From Desulfobacteraceae bacterium Eth-SRB1 (lineage in GTDB: Bacteria; Desulfobacterota; Desulfobacteria; Desulfobacterales; ETH-SRB1), in the NCBI GenBank assembly GCA_004193555.1, contig RPGP01000040.1, positions 1,245,127-1,309,126 on the forward strand: a stretch of DNA of 64,000 nt, given 5' to 3'. This document shows, piece by piece, positions 1-8,799 of this stretch. The notes below the pieces were generated by a model, which was not told the origin of the DNA, searched no databases, and saw only the letters and a list, made by a program, of their open reading frames with translations. The number at the start of each line of letters is the position of its first letter. Within the stretch, counting starts at the first letter, position 1. Both the position numbers and the translations under genes were made by a program.

Positions 1-2
1 TG

Positions 3-47
3 CCGGAGGATATGGAAAATGTAATGAAAAAATTAAGGGATTTCTAA
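3..47 (+). CDS. C-terminal end of an unidentified protein (cut by window start)
   Basis: Only the last 14 codons and a TAA stop are visible, reading PEDMENVMKKLRDF. The frame is charged and helical-looking, as expected of a protein tail. No family can be named. It converges on the radical SAM gene, with a hairpin repeat between the two stops. A chance open frame cannot be excluded. Confidence 0.4.
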   Translation, partial: PEDMENVMKKLRDF

Positions 48-71
48 ATCCTTTCCTTTTTCGTAATTGTT

Positions 72-171
72 CACGGTTTGCAGTTTACAGTTAACGGTTG
101 ATCAAAACATACAAGCAATCAGTTGTTGTGTAGTTCATTAAAAAACCGTGAACTGTAAACCGTAAACCGTT
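72..171. repeat. Hairpin repeat with iterated GTTTACAGTT-like words
   Basis: Positions 72-99 and 144-171 form an inverted repeat matching at 24 of 28 positions. Both arms are built from variants of CGGTTTACAGTTTACAG. The loop is 44 nt. The right arm reaches the stop codon (170-172) of the radical SAM gene, so the hairpin may end transcripts of the dcw operon, although no clear U-run follows. Confidence 0.75.
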
Positions 172-1900
172 ACCCTTTTTCACATACCCCGCATATATCG
201 CATGAGTCCATTGGGCACGGAGAAGAAATTTTGGCATGTAAAGCTCTTTTGTATTCTCGCACTAAAAAAGTTTTTTTTATTCCGTGATCTATAAAGTCCC
301 ATGGAAGCAGTTCATCAAAAGAGCGTTCCCTTAAAACATAGAAATTATGGTTTAAATCGGTTTCTTTCAAGGTTTTAGCCCAGTTCCCGTTATTTAAACA
401 GGCTGAAGATAATATCCTGGCAACCCTGCGATCACCGCGGGATAAGAGATCCTGGATATAAGCCTGGCGGGGGACATCTGCTTTTACACGGACATTTGGA
501 ACATTTTTCAATCCCTTCCTTATTAACAGTATCTTTTTCTTTAGTGTTGGAACATCATCCATTGCCACCCATTGAAAAGGAGTAAAAGGTTTTGGAACAA
601 ACGAATTAAGGCTAACCGTTATTTCTCCAATATGTTTTTTAATCCTGCTCGACTTAAGGAAATTGTTTTTTATCTGTTTACACAATTTCACAACAGCTTC
701 GACATCATCCATGGTTTCTGTAGGCAGACCTATCATAAAATAAAGTTTCAGGTTTGGAATGCCGTTTAAAACAAGGATTTCAGTGGCATTAAGTACATTT
801 TCTTCTGTTATACCCTTGTTGATCACCTTGCGCATCCGCTCTGATCCCGCATCAGGCGCAATAGTTGCGGTTTTGACTTTGCTTTGCCTGAGCACGGATA
901 TTAGTTCCGGAGTAAGAGCGTCTGCTCTAAAGGAGCTGAAGGATATCCTGATATCCATGTTATGAACCTGAGAGCATAGTTCTACGATATCAGGGAAATC
1001 CGAAACAGCGGCTCCCACAAGGCCGATCCTGTCGGTTAGCAAAGAACCCTGTTCTATACATTTTTTGAGGAGAGAAAGGGATCTGAATCTTGGGGGTCTG
1101 TAAATATATCCGGCGGTGCAAAATCTGCACCCGTGTGGACATCCCCTGCCTACTTCGATTAAAAATGTTTGTTCGAATGTTGTATGAGGAGTTAATATAG
1201 AACTGCAGGTGGCAACATTGGAGATGTCTTTTACGTAAATCCGCTTTATTTTATCCGGCACATCACATACAGGTTTAAAGGAGCAAATAGTGCCGTCCGG
1301 ATTGTAGGTCGCACGATAAAAGGAGGGAACATAGACGCCGGGGATTTCCCTGGCCAGGATTTTTAAAAGCGATTCTTTGTCTCTATTCAACAACTCAGGC
1401 GGCAGCGTACTGAAAAAAGCTGGTAAAATTCCTTCTGCTTCTCCTATCAGAAAACAATCTATAAATGGAGCAACAGGTTCCGGATTTAAAAAGCAGGCGA
1501 CACCACCCGCAATAACAAGTGGGTGATGATCTTTTCTATCGCAGGAGTGCGTAGGAAGTCCCGCTTTTGACAGGATTGTCAGAAGATTGAGGTAGTCGTT
1601 TTCAAATGAAATTGAAAAAGCGATTATGTCAAAGTCGGAAATGGGTCTGCCCGACTCTATTGTGGTTATATTGGCCGATGCCCGCCGGTTTTTTTCAGGC
1701 AGGAAGGACCTTTCGCACAGGACATGATTTATATCGTTTAACAGATGATATACTGTTTGGAAACCGAGATTGGACATTCCGACATGATATGTGTTGGGAT
1801 ATACAAGAGCTATCTTAATATGCCCTGCCCAGTCTTTTCTTATTGCTCCGATTTCTGATTCAGCAAATTTTTTATGTGCTTTGTCGGTTTTCCATGCCAT
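170..1900 (-). CDS. B12-binding-type radical SAM protein, function unknown
   Basis: 576 residues. A CX3CX2C motif (CPHGCRFC, near residue 252) is the radical SAM 4Fe-4S site. The region before it, including YPNTYHVGMSNLGFQ, resembles the N-terminal cobalamin-binding-like domain of the family often named TIGR03960. The tail is Cys-rich (CPMDSCDICGVC) and could bind a second cluster. The substrate is unknown. The gene lies 66 bp downstream of ftsZ on the same strand and may be the last gene of the dcw transcript. The ATG at 1900 has no strong Shine-Dalgarno. The class assignment is firm; any role in division is inference from position only. Confidence 0.85.
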   Translation of the reverse strand: MAWKTDKAHKKFAESEIGAIRKDWAGHIKIALVYPNTYHVGMSNLGFQTVYHLLNDINHVLCERSFLPEKNRRASANITTIESGRPISDFDIIAFSISFENDYLNLLTILSKAGLPTHSCDRKDHHPLVIAGGVACFLNPEPVAPFIDCFLIGEAEGILPAFFSTLPPELLNRDKESLLKILAREIPGVYVPSFYRATYNPDGTICSFKPVCDVPDKIKRIYVKDISNVATCSSILTPHTTFEQTFLIEVGRGCPHGCRFCTAGYIYRPPRFRSLSLLKKCIEQGSLLTDRIGLVGAAVSDFPDIVELCSQVHNMDIRISFSSFRADALTPELISVLRQSKVKTATIAPDAGSERMRKVINKGITEENVLNATEILVLNGIPNLKLYFMIGLPTETMDDVEAVVKLCKQIKNNFLKSSRIKKHIGEITVSLNSFVPKPFTPFQWVAMDDVPTLKKKILLIRKGLKNVPNVRVKADVPRQAYIQDLLSRGDRRVARILSSACLNNGNWAKTLKETDLNHNFYVLRERSFDELLPWDFIDHGIKKTFLVREYKRALHAKISSPCPMDSCDICGVCEKG

Positions 1901-1966
1901 TTGTTTTACGCAGTATTCATTTTATTCCTTTTATTCTATCTGTTTTGATAACTGTAGTGCAAGAAT

Positions 1967-3118
1967 TTAATCCGCTTTTTTCCTTAAAAATGTAGGAATA
2001 TCAAGATCATCGTTATCGATTATTATCCCTTTATATCCTTTGTAAACAGCTCCGCCAGATTCATTAACGGCCTCTTTTCTGCGGATAAATGTGGGCTCGT
2101 CGTAGTTTACCGCCCTTTGCAGGTCGGCAGGCGTGATGTCCCGTATTTTGCCCCTTAGTCCATGGCCATTACCTATGCCTGTTGCAATTACAGTTACACT
2201 CATTTCATCTTCAAGGTTGTCATCTATAACAGCTCCCCAGATAATTTCTGCGTCTTCACCAACTTCATCATGTATACGTTCTGATGCTTTCGACATCTCT
2301 TCCATTGTCAGATTGCTTGGACATGTAATATTCATTAAAACAGCCTTGGCGCCTGCAATCGAGATATCTTCGAGGAGGGGATGTGAAATGGCCCGTTCGG
2401 CAGCCTCGATCGCCCGGTTTTCTCCACTTGCTATGCCTATGCCCATAATAGCCTGACCGGCTCTTAACATTGTAGTTCTTATATCGGCAAAATCGAGATT
2501 GACGAGACCCGGCATCATTATCAGATCTGTAATTCCTTTTACCGAATGGAGCAGGACTTCATCAGCTTTCCTGAACATATCGATCATTTTTTCATTTTTG
2601 GCTGCAAGTCCTCTTAACCTGTCGTTGGGTATGGTAATTACGGTGTCGGCGACTTCCTTTAATGCGTTAATACCTTCTTCCGCCTGTTTGTTTCGCTTTG
2701 AGCCTTCAAATGAAAAAGGCTTTGAAACCACCGCAACTGTCAGAGCGCCCATATCTTTACAAATTTCAGCTATTACTGGCGCTGCTCCGGTTCCGGTTCC
2801 GCCGCCAAAGCCCGCTGTAATAAATACCATGTGGCTGTTTTCAAGGGAATTTTTTATTGCTTCCGTACTTTCAAGAGCTGCTTCCCGTCCGATTTGAGGA
2901 TTAGCTCCGGCTCCTAATCCTTCAGTAAGCTTATCACCTATCTGGATTTTGACAGGCGCTTTGGAGATATCGAGAGCCTGAGAATCGGTATTAACCGCTA
3001 TAAATTTTACACCCTGGAGCCTGGAATCTATCATGTTGTTTATAGCGTTTCCACCGGCTCCCCCAACGCCAATTACCTTGATTTTTGCAGATTTGTCATT
3101 TTCAACATAGGTAAACAT
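1967..3118 (-). CDS. ftsZ: Cell division GTPase FtsZ
   Basis: 383 residues. FtsZ is the tubulin-like GTPase that polymerises into the cytokinetic ring. The tubulin signature GGGTGTG lies at residues 105-111, preceded by the nucleotide-binding GVGGAGGNAINNM near residue 17. The C-terminal tail ends DLDIPTFLRKKAD, the conserved peptide that binds FtsA and other partners. The linker before it is short. The start at 3118 follows a strong AGGAGG site. The gene sits 40 bp after ftsA, the usual order in dcw clusters. Length and motifs are normal. Confidence 0.98.
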   Translation of the reverse strand: MFTYVENDKSAKIKVIGVGGAGGNAINNMIDSRLQGVKFIAVNTDSQALDISKAPVKIQIGDKLTEGLGAGANPQIGREAALESTEAIKNSLENSHMVFITAGFGGGTGTGAAPVIAEICKDMGALTVAVVSKPFSFEGSKRNKQAEEGINALKEVADTVITIPNDRLRGLAAKNEKMIDMFRKADEVLLHSVKGITDLIMMPGLVNLDFADIRTTMLRAGQAIMGIGIASGENRAIEAAERAISHPLLEDISIAGAKAVLMNITCPSNLTMEEMSKASERIHDEVGEDAEIIWGAVIDDNLEDEMSVTVIATGIGNGHGLRGKIRDITPADLQRAVNYDEPTFIRRKEAVNESGGAVYKGYKGIIIDNDDLDIPTFLRKKAD

Positions 3119-3158
3119 AATTTTTCCTCCTGTTTGTTTGCAGGTTTTGTGTTAAATA

Positions 3159-4385
3159 TCAAATTACCTCTTTGAACCACTTCTTCATCCTGGCCATAAT
3201 ATTGTTAAATATGTTTGCGTCGCGGATCCTGAATTTTTTTACAGACTGGTTTTTGGCCCCGTATATTACCAGCCCCACTCCTGTGGCATACATCGGGTTG
3301 TTTACCACATCAACAAGACCGCTGATTCCCCGTGGCTTGCCCATGCGTGTCGGAAGATTAAAAATGGATTCCGCAAGTTCTGCAATTCCATCCAGAAGAG
3401 CCGAACCTCCTGTTATTACAACACCCGAAGAGATAATATTCTCCATTCCGGCCCTGTAAATTTCTCTTTTGATAAGGGTAAATATTTCTTCCACACGGGG
3501 CTCTAAAATTTCACCAAGAATCTGTTTTGGAAGTTTTCTGGGATTACGTCCCCCCATGCCCGGCACTTCGATTGTTTCTTCGCCGATTATATTACGGGAA
3601 ATACAGGTTCCGTATTTTTTCTTTATTTTTTCCGCTTCTGTAATTGGAGAACGAAGTCCTATAGCGAGATCGTTTGTAAGATTATTCCCACCGATGGAGA
3701 GTACGAACGTATGTTTAATGTTGTCGTTGGAAAAAATTGCCAGATCGCTGGTGCCGCCGCCAAGGTCGAGAAGGGCAGTGCCCAGCTCCTTTTCTTCATC
3801 GGTAAGCACGGCTTCGCTGGAAGCAAGAGATTCAAGGACAATATCGCAGACATCAAGGCCTGACCGGTTTGCGCATTTGATTATGTTATGAGCGGATGTT
3901 ACAGCGCCGGTTACGATATGGATTTTAGCCTCTAATCGTACTCCTGCCATGCCGATTGGATTCTGGATGCCGGTTTCGTCATCTACGATGAATTCCTGGG
4001 GAATCACATGTATTACTTCGCGATCCATGGGAATAGCCACAGCTCTTGCCGCATCAATTACCCTGTCAACATCTTGTTGGATAATTTCAGCGCCCTTTAT
4101 TGCTACGATCCCGCGGCTATTGAAACCTGTTATATGACCTCCGGCAATTCCGGCATAAACAGATGAAATCTCACAGCCGGCCATAAGCTCAGCCTCTTCA
4201 ACAGCTTTTTTTATCGACTCAACAGTTGATTCAATGTTCACAACCACGCCTTTTCGAAGACCGATTGAGGGATGGGTACCGATGCCGATAATATTTATTT
4301 CATTTCCAGACACATCTCCAACCACAGCACATATTTTCGTAGTTCCTATATCAAGGCCAACAATAATGTTTTCCTGTCCCTGCAT
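3159..4385 (-). CDS. ftsA: Cell division protein FtsA
   Basis: 408 residues. FtsA is the actin-like ATPase that tethers FtsZ to the inner membrane. The actin-fold phosphate motifs GLDIGTTKICAVVG (near residue 10) and LLDLGGGTSDLAIF (near residue 205) are present. The C-terminus ends in an amphipathic helix (MARMKKWFKEVI), the membrane-targeting sequence. The ATG at 4385 follows AAGGAGG with good spacing, 3 bp after the ftsQ stop. Neighbours ftsQ and ftsZ match the usual gene order. Confidence 0.97.
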   Translation of the reverse strand: MQGQENIIVGLDIGTTKICAVVGDVSGNEINIIGIGTHPSIGLRKGVVVNIESTVESIKKAVEEAELMAGCEISSVYAGIAGGHITGFNSRGIVAIKGAEIIQQDVDRVIDAARAVAIPMDREVIHVIPQEFIVDDETGIQNPIGMAGVRLEAKIHIVTGAVTSAHNIIKCANRSGLDVCDIVLESLASSEAVLTDEEKELGTALLDLGGGTSDLAIFSNDNIKHTFVLSIGGNNLTNDLAIGLRSPITEAEKIKKKYGTCISRNIIGEETIEVPGMGGRNPRKLPKQILGEILEPRVEEIFTLIKREIYRAGMENIISSGVVITGGSALLDGIAELAESIFNLPTRMGKPRGISGLVDVVNNPMYATGVGLVIYGAKNQSVKKFRIRDANIFNNIMARMKKWFKEVI

Positions 4386-4388
4386 ATC

Positions 4389-5225
4389 TTAAACCTCCTT
4401 ATGATCCATGGCTGGGGATTTAGTCCTTATGGGATTTAGTACGATACGGTTTATATTGTTCAGGTCAATCGACTCAAAATCGGGAAAACCGCGCTGTTGA
4501 TTTATGTAGTAAAGCACATTTTTCAGACGATTATACTTCCCGGGGAAGTTGTTATATCCAAGCTTGATCAATTTTTCCCTGTCAAACGCATAGAGGGTAA
4601 TTCCTATTTCTCTATCAACCTGGATTTTCTTAATTAATCTGTTGGGAATAATACTTTCTGATTTTTGTCCAAGCCTCAAAACATCCATGACAGCATTAAA
4701 GGAGATGCCGCCAGGCCTGCCGGAAACATTTATATCTGAAAATTCGAGCCCGGTAATGACCGGCAGATTGTCAGGATCTGATGCGGTTTTTTCTTTAAAT
4801 ATTTCTCCATGATCATTTATCAGGAATTTGCGGCCTAAATCGATGATGGCAAGAGGCTGATGTTCATCAATTTTGATATTTATTACGTTTGGCAGTTCTC
4901 TTCTTACTTCGGCCTCAGCAATCCATGGATGTGCCAGCAAATTCTTTCTTACAGTTGAAAGATTTATGGAAAAGACATTTATTTCTTCATTAATTTGCGC
5001 CTGCTTTAGCGCCTGTTTAAAAGAGAGTCTGCGCGCACCTTCGACGGTTAAGTCCGTTGCTCTGAAATAATCGCATTGAGTTAGAAAGTCGTGGCAAAAT
5101 ATAAAAATTATACTCATTGTCGCCACAATGGCGATCCCTGCAGTTGCCTTAAAACAGGCTGCAATCCGCTGAATAATTTTGGCACGCCTTCTGGCCATGC
5201 TGTTTTTATAATAGTTTTTTTTCAT
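4389..5225 (-). CDS. ftsQ: Cell division protein FtsQ
   Basis: 278 residues from the chosen start. FtsQ is a bitopic divisome protein linking early and late division proteins. A basic cytoplasmic N-terminus (ARRRAKIIQR) is followed by one membrane segment at about 28-45, then a POTRA domain (FRATDLTVEGARRLSF) at about 53-120 and a beta domain. I place the start at ATG 5225 rather than the upstream TTG at 5240 because GGGGA lies at proper distance before the ATG and murB ends only 4 bp earlier. No ddl gene lies between murB and ftsQ, unlike in Escherichia coli. Confidence 0.92.
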   Translation of the reverse strand: MKKNYYKNSMARRRAKIIQRIAACFKATAGIAIVATMSIIFIFCHDFLTQCDYFRATDLTVEGARRLSFKQALKQAQINEEINVFSINLSTVRKNLLAHPWIAEAEVRRELPNVINIKIDEHQPLAIIDLGRKFLINDHGEIFKEKTASDPDNLPVITGLEFSDINVSGRPGGISFNAVMDVLRLGQKSESIIPNRLIKKIQVDREIGITLYAFDREKLIKLGYNNFPGKYNRLKNVLYYINQQRGFPDFESIDLNNINRIVLNPIRTKSPAMDHKEV

Positions 5226-5229
5226 ATTA

Positions 5230-6189
5230 TTAGTCCCCAACGATTTTAATTTCTGTTTCCAGCTCGATGTTGAACATGTTTAAGACTTTTTTTTGAACCA
5301 GTTCCATCAGCGTAAGTATATCTGAAGCTGATGCGCTTCCTGTATTTAAAATAAAGTTGGCGTGTTTTGATGAAATCTTAGCCCCGCCTGTTGATTTTCC
5401 TTTAAGCCCGGCCATTTCGATAAGCTGGCCTGCTGTTTTACCGGAAGAAGGGTTTTTAAAGAAGCATCCGGCGTTAGGCAAACCTGCGGGCTGTTTTTTC
5501 TTGCGTGTTTTTAAAATTTCATCAGCTTCCTGTTTTAGTTTTTGCGGATCTGCCTGCGGATCTGAATGATGCAGGCAAAAACAGCCGCTTAATATAATCG
5601 ATCGGCTTTTATAAACGTCCTCTTTCCCCATATTCCATGAGAGCTTTCTGTATTCAAAGCATAAATTATCTTTTGACAGGATTTTATTTTTTCCTGTTGG
5701 AAGTAAAATCTCTATCGAATCGAGGACACTTTCCATGGTTCCATGGGCAGTGCCGGCATTCATAATAATACCCCCGCCAACAGTGCCTGGAATGCCCAGG
5801 GCAAAGTTCATTCCTTCAAGGCCGTTCTCGATGGCAAATGCACAAAGGGCTTGCAGTCTGGCCCCGGCTAAAGCGGTAACAATAACACCATTATTATCTG
5901 TGCCGTTTTGTGTAATTTTATTTAGACACCTTGTCAGAACAATCACAACTCCACGAATGCCGCTGTCCTTTACAAGAAGGTTGGTGCCGTTACCAAATAC
6001 CGTGTAAGGGAGCTCTTTTTGTCCGCACCATTTTATAAGCTTAAGCAGTTTTTCAGGGCTTTCAGGCGCGACAAAGACCTGAGCAGGACCTCCAACACGC
6101 AGAGAGGTATGCTTCGACATGGATTCATCAAATCTGACGCTGTTTTTAAACTGGCGTTCAAGCCATATTTTCGAATTAGAATCAAGCAT
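5230..6189 (-). CDS. murB: UDP-N-acetylenolpyruvoylglucosamine reductase MurB
   Basis: 319 residues from the chosen start. MurB is the FAD enzyme that reduces UDP-GlcNAc-enolpyruvate to UDP-MurNAc with NADPH. FAD-binding motifs FGNGTNLLVKDSGIRG and GIPGTVGGGIIMNAG are present. In the proton-donor motif AGCFFKNP a Cys stands where the E. coli enzyme has Ser; Cys is common in other bacteria. The frame is open back to 6234, but ATG 6189 overlaps the murC stop by only 8 bp and has GGAAGA upstream, so I prefer it. Function is confident, the exact start less so. Confidence 0.95.
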   Translation of the reverse strand: MLDSNSKIWLERQFKNSVRFDESMSKHTSLRVGGPAQVFVAPESPEKLLKLIKWCGQKELPYTVFGNGTNLLVKDSGIRGVVIVLTRCLNKITQNGTDNNGVIVTALAGARLQALCAFAIENGLEGMNFALGIPGTVGGGIIMNAGTAHGTMESVLDSIEILLPTGKNKILSKDNLCFEYRKLSWNMGKEDVYKSRSIILSGCFCLHHSDPQADPQKLKQEADEILKTRKKKQPAGLPNAGCFFKNPSSGKTAGQLIEMAGLKGKSTGGAKISSKHANFILNTGSASASDILTLMELVQKKVLNMFNIELETEIKIVGD

Positions 6190-7549
6190 TATCCAGTATA
6201 TCTTCCCCAACTTTCCACACATCTCCTGCGCCAAGAGTAAGCAGAATATCCCCCTTTTTTAATATTTCTTTCAAACAGGACGAAGAAGCTTTAAGACCCC
6301 GGACGCATATCACCTCTTTATGTCCATGAGCGCTTATTCCTTCACATAGAGACAGGCTGTCCACCCCATTTATTTTTTTCTCTCCGGCAGGATAGATGGG
6401 AAGAACCAGAAGTATATCAGACTGATAGAATGCTCGTGTGAAATCATCAAAAAGCGCCATGGTTCGTGTATATCTGTGTGGTTGAAAGACCACAACAATA
6501 CGTCTGTCCGGCCAGCATGTTTTTAATGCCCTAAGGGTAGTTTTAATTTCCGTGGGGTGATGACCGTAGTCATCCACAACTGTGATTCCCTTTATCTTTC
6601 CTTTTACTTCCAGCCTCCGCTGAACACTATCGATAGTTGTCAGGGCTGATTGAATGATATTAAATGGTATGTTAAGTTCAATTCCCACTGCAATACTTGC
6701 CATAGCATTGTAAATACTATGCAGGCCTGGAAGATTTAAATTTATATCTCCAAGCCTGAAACCGGAATGATAAACAGTAAATCTGCTTGTTAAATCGTTG
6801 AATACCACATCTTTTGCCTGAAAATCGGCCTGAGAACTCATTCCGTATGTAGTAAAGCGTTTCTTTATTTTTGGGATAATGTCCTGTATAGCGTCATTAT
6901 CCAGGCAGAGGACGACAAGACCGTAAAAGGGAATCCGGTCAACAAAGTTTAAAAACACTTCTTTTATTGAGTCTATATCCTTGTAATAATCGAGATGTTC
7001 CCTGTCTATATTGGTTATTACCGCAATTGTAGGAGACATTTTTAAAAAAGACCCGTCACTTTCATCTGCTTCAGCCACAATAAAATCCCCCTTACCAAGA
7101 AAGGCGTTTGCGCCAATACTTTTCAGGTTGCCTCCAATAACAACGGTTGGATCAAGCCCGCCTTTATTAAGGACGCTGGCTATTATAGATGTAGTTGATG
7201 TTTTGCCGTGGGCGCCGGCAATCGCAATGCTGTATTTTAAACGCATAAGTTCAGCTAACATTTCAGCCCTTGGTATCACAGGGATTGATGATTTTTTTGC
7301 CGCGACAACTTCGGGATTTTCAGGGCCGACTGCCGATGAAATTACGACTACATCAGCCTCTTTTATTTGTTTTGCAGCATGCCCTTTAAAAATAGCGCCC
7401 CCTATACTTTTCAAATGCTTTGTAATGGATGATGATTTTATGTCGGATCCGGATACCTCGTACCCTAAATTGAGCAGAAGTTCGGCAATACCGCTCATCC
7501 CGATACCGCCTATTCCTACAAAGTGTATATGATATTTTTTAAGATACAT
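6182..7549 (-). CDS. murC: UDP-N-acetylmuramate--L-alanine ligase MurC
   Basis: 455 residues. MurC adds L-Ala to UDP-MurNAc with ATP hydrolysis, the first amino-acid step of the peptidoglycan stem. The Rossmann start HFVGIGGIGMSG and the Mur-ligase P-loop AGAHGKTSTT (near residue 112) are clear, as are DDYGHHPTEI and FQPHRYTRT further on. It is the first gene after a 143-bp repeat-containing gap that separates it from murG. Its 3' end overlaps murB by 8 bp, suggesting translational coupling. Confidence 0.97.
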   Translation of the reverse strand: MYLKKYHIHFVGIGGIGMSGIAELLLNLGYEVSGSDIKSSSITKHLKSIGGAIFKGHAAKQIKEADVVVISSAVGPENPEVVAAKKSSIPVIPRAEMLAELMRLKYSIAIAGAHGKTSTTSIIASVLNKGGLDPTVVIGGNLKSIGANAFLGKGDFIVAEADESDGSFLKMSPTIAVITNIDREHLDYYKDIDSIKEVFLNFVDRIPFYGLVVLCLDNDAIQDIIPKIKKRFTTYGMSSQADFQAKDVVFNDLTSRFTVYHSGFRLGDINLNLPGLHSIYNAMASIAVGIELNIPFNIIQSALTTIDSVQRRLEVKGKIKGITVVDDYGHHPTEIKTTLRALKTCWPDRRIVVVFQPHRYTRTMALFDDFTRAFYQSDILLVLPIYPAGEKKINGVDSLSLCEGISAHGHKEVICVRGLKASSSCLKEILKKGDILLTLGAGDVWKVGEDILDNA

Positions 7550-7555
7550 AATGTG

Positions 7556-7690
7556 TAAGTTACAAGTGCCTAAAGTGAGCTAAAGCGCCTAAAGTTATGG
7601 AGTCGCTCCGCTCCGGTTGTTTTTTTCCAAATTGAGGAGCGAAGCGACATCATCATTCGATGTTGGACGTTCGATGTTCGACGTTCGTCT
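7556..7690. repeat. Chimeric hairpin-type repeat inside the dcw operon
   Basis: The murC/murG gap holds a left arm of the AAGTGCCTAAAGTGAGCTAA word family (7570-7600) and a right arm of the GATGTTCGACGTTCG word family (7655-7690). Between them are GTCGCTCCGCTCC and GGAGCGAAGCGAC (7636-7648), an imperfect inverted pair. Elsewhere in the window each word family occurs with its own inverted partner, so this copy looks like a recombinant of two elements. It leaves the flanking coding regions intact. Confidence 0.7.
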
Positions 7691-7692
7691 TT

Positions 7693-8796
7693 TCAATGGT
7701 TCAACGTGTAAAAGTCATTGACAATAGCCTCTGCCGCATCCGGTCTGCCAAGTTTTTTTATTCTTGAAGACATGGCTTCAAGGGCATTGGGGTTTGATGC
7801 ATAGTGCCTGATTTTTTCAGCCAGGTCTTTGCCGCTAAAATCTTTTTGGAGGATCATTTCGGCCGCTCCGGCGTTTTTTAATGAAAGAGCGTTTAAAACC
7901 TGGTGGTTGTCGGCTGCAAAAGGATATGGCACGAAAAGCACTCCTTTTCCAATGGCTGAAACTTCCGCTACAGTTGTTGCGCCTGCCCGGCATATTATAA
8001 GATCTGCTCTGCAATATTGCTGAGCCATATCATCGAAAAATGCTTTAACCGTGCATGAAATACCATGAGCCGTGTAAGCATGTTTTATCTTTTCTTCGTC
8101 AGCCGCTCCGGTCTGATGCAGAAAAAAAAACTTATCTTTTTCCTTAATATGCTTTAGGGCCTCAATAACAGCCATATTAATACTGTGCGCCCCCTGGCTC
8201 CCGCCTAAGATCAGAACAGTGAAAGCTTTTGCCTGCCCCGAATATATTTTTTGATTCCCTGCGCATTCCAGAATTTCTTTGCGTACAGGATTGCCGGTGA
8301 CACGAATTTTTTTTTGTCTAATGGCGCTGCAATATCGGAATGCCTTTACCCTGGTATTTTTGAATGAAACATATATCCGGTTGGCAAAATGGGACAATAT
8401 TCGGGTTGTAATTCCAGGCAGAATGTTTTGCTCATGAATTACTATTTTGATTCCTAACAACCATGCCCCAAGACCGACCGGCCCTGCTGAATAACCACCT
8501 ACGCCTAAAACCAGGTCAGGCTTGAAATTTTTAAGGATTTTTACAGATTCAACCACCCCTTTTGGTATTTTTGCGATTGAAACAATTTGGTTCCACAATC
8601 CCCGTCCCTTGATTCCCTCCGCTGTAATAGATTGATACATGAAACAGGTTTTTGATAAAATTGATATTTCAAACGGTTTTCCTGTCCCCATAAAGAGCAC
8701 CTCGTTTTTTTTATCCCTTTCCATGAAGGCCTCTGCAATGGCTATGCCCGGAAAAAGATGACCGCCAGTGCCGCCGCCTGCAATTATTATACGCAT
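7693..8796 (-). CDS. murG: Lipid II synthase MurG (GlcNAc transferase)
   Basis: 367 residues. MurG transfers GlcNAc from UDP-GlcNAc to lipid I on the cytoplasmic face of the membrane, giving lipid II. The glycine-rich loop AGGGTGGHLFPG is at the N-terminus, with LGVGGYSAGP and HEQNILPG following. The C-terminal donor domain has LGGSQGA and CRAGATTVAE. The gene follows ftsW by 3 bp. A GT-B fold of normal length with no defects visible. Confidence 0.97.
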   Translation of the reverse strand: MRIIIAGGGTGGHLFPGIAIAEAFMERDKKNEVLFMGTGKPFEISILSKTCFMYQSITAEGIKGRGLWNQIVSIAKIPKGVVESVKILKNFKPDLVLGVGGYSAGPVGLGAWLLGIKIVIHEQNILPGITTRILSHFANRIYVSFKNTRVKAFRYCSAIRQKKIRVTGNPVRKEILECAGNQKIYSGQAKAFTVLILGGSQGAHSINMAVIEALKHIKEKDKFFFLHQTGAADEEKIKHAYTAHGISCTVKAFFDDMAQQYCRADLIICRAGATTVAEVSAIGKGVLFVPYPFAADNHQVLNALSLKNAGAAEMILQKDFSGKDLAEKIRHYASNPNALEAMSSRIKKLGRPDAAEAIVNDFYTLNH

Positions 8797-8799
8797 GCT

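Noticed and set aside
2133-2897. Long plus-strand frames opposite ftsZ
   Set aside because: They are shadows of the strongly supported ftsZ coding frame; the same holds for other frames opposite dcw genes.
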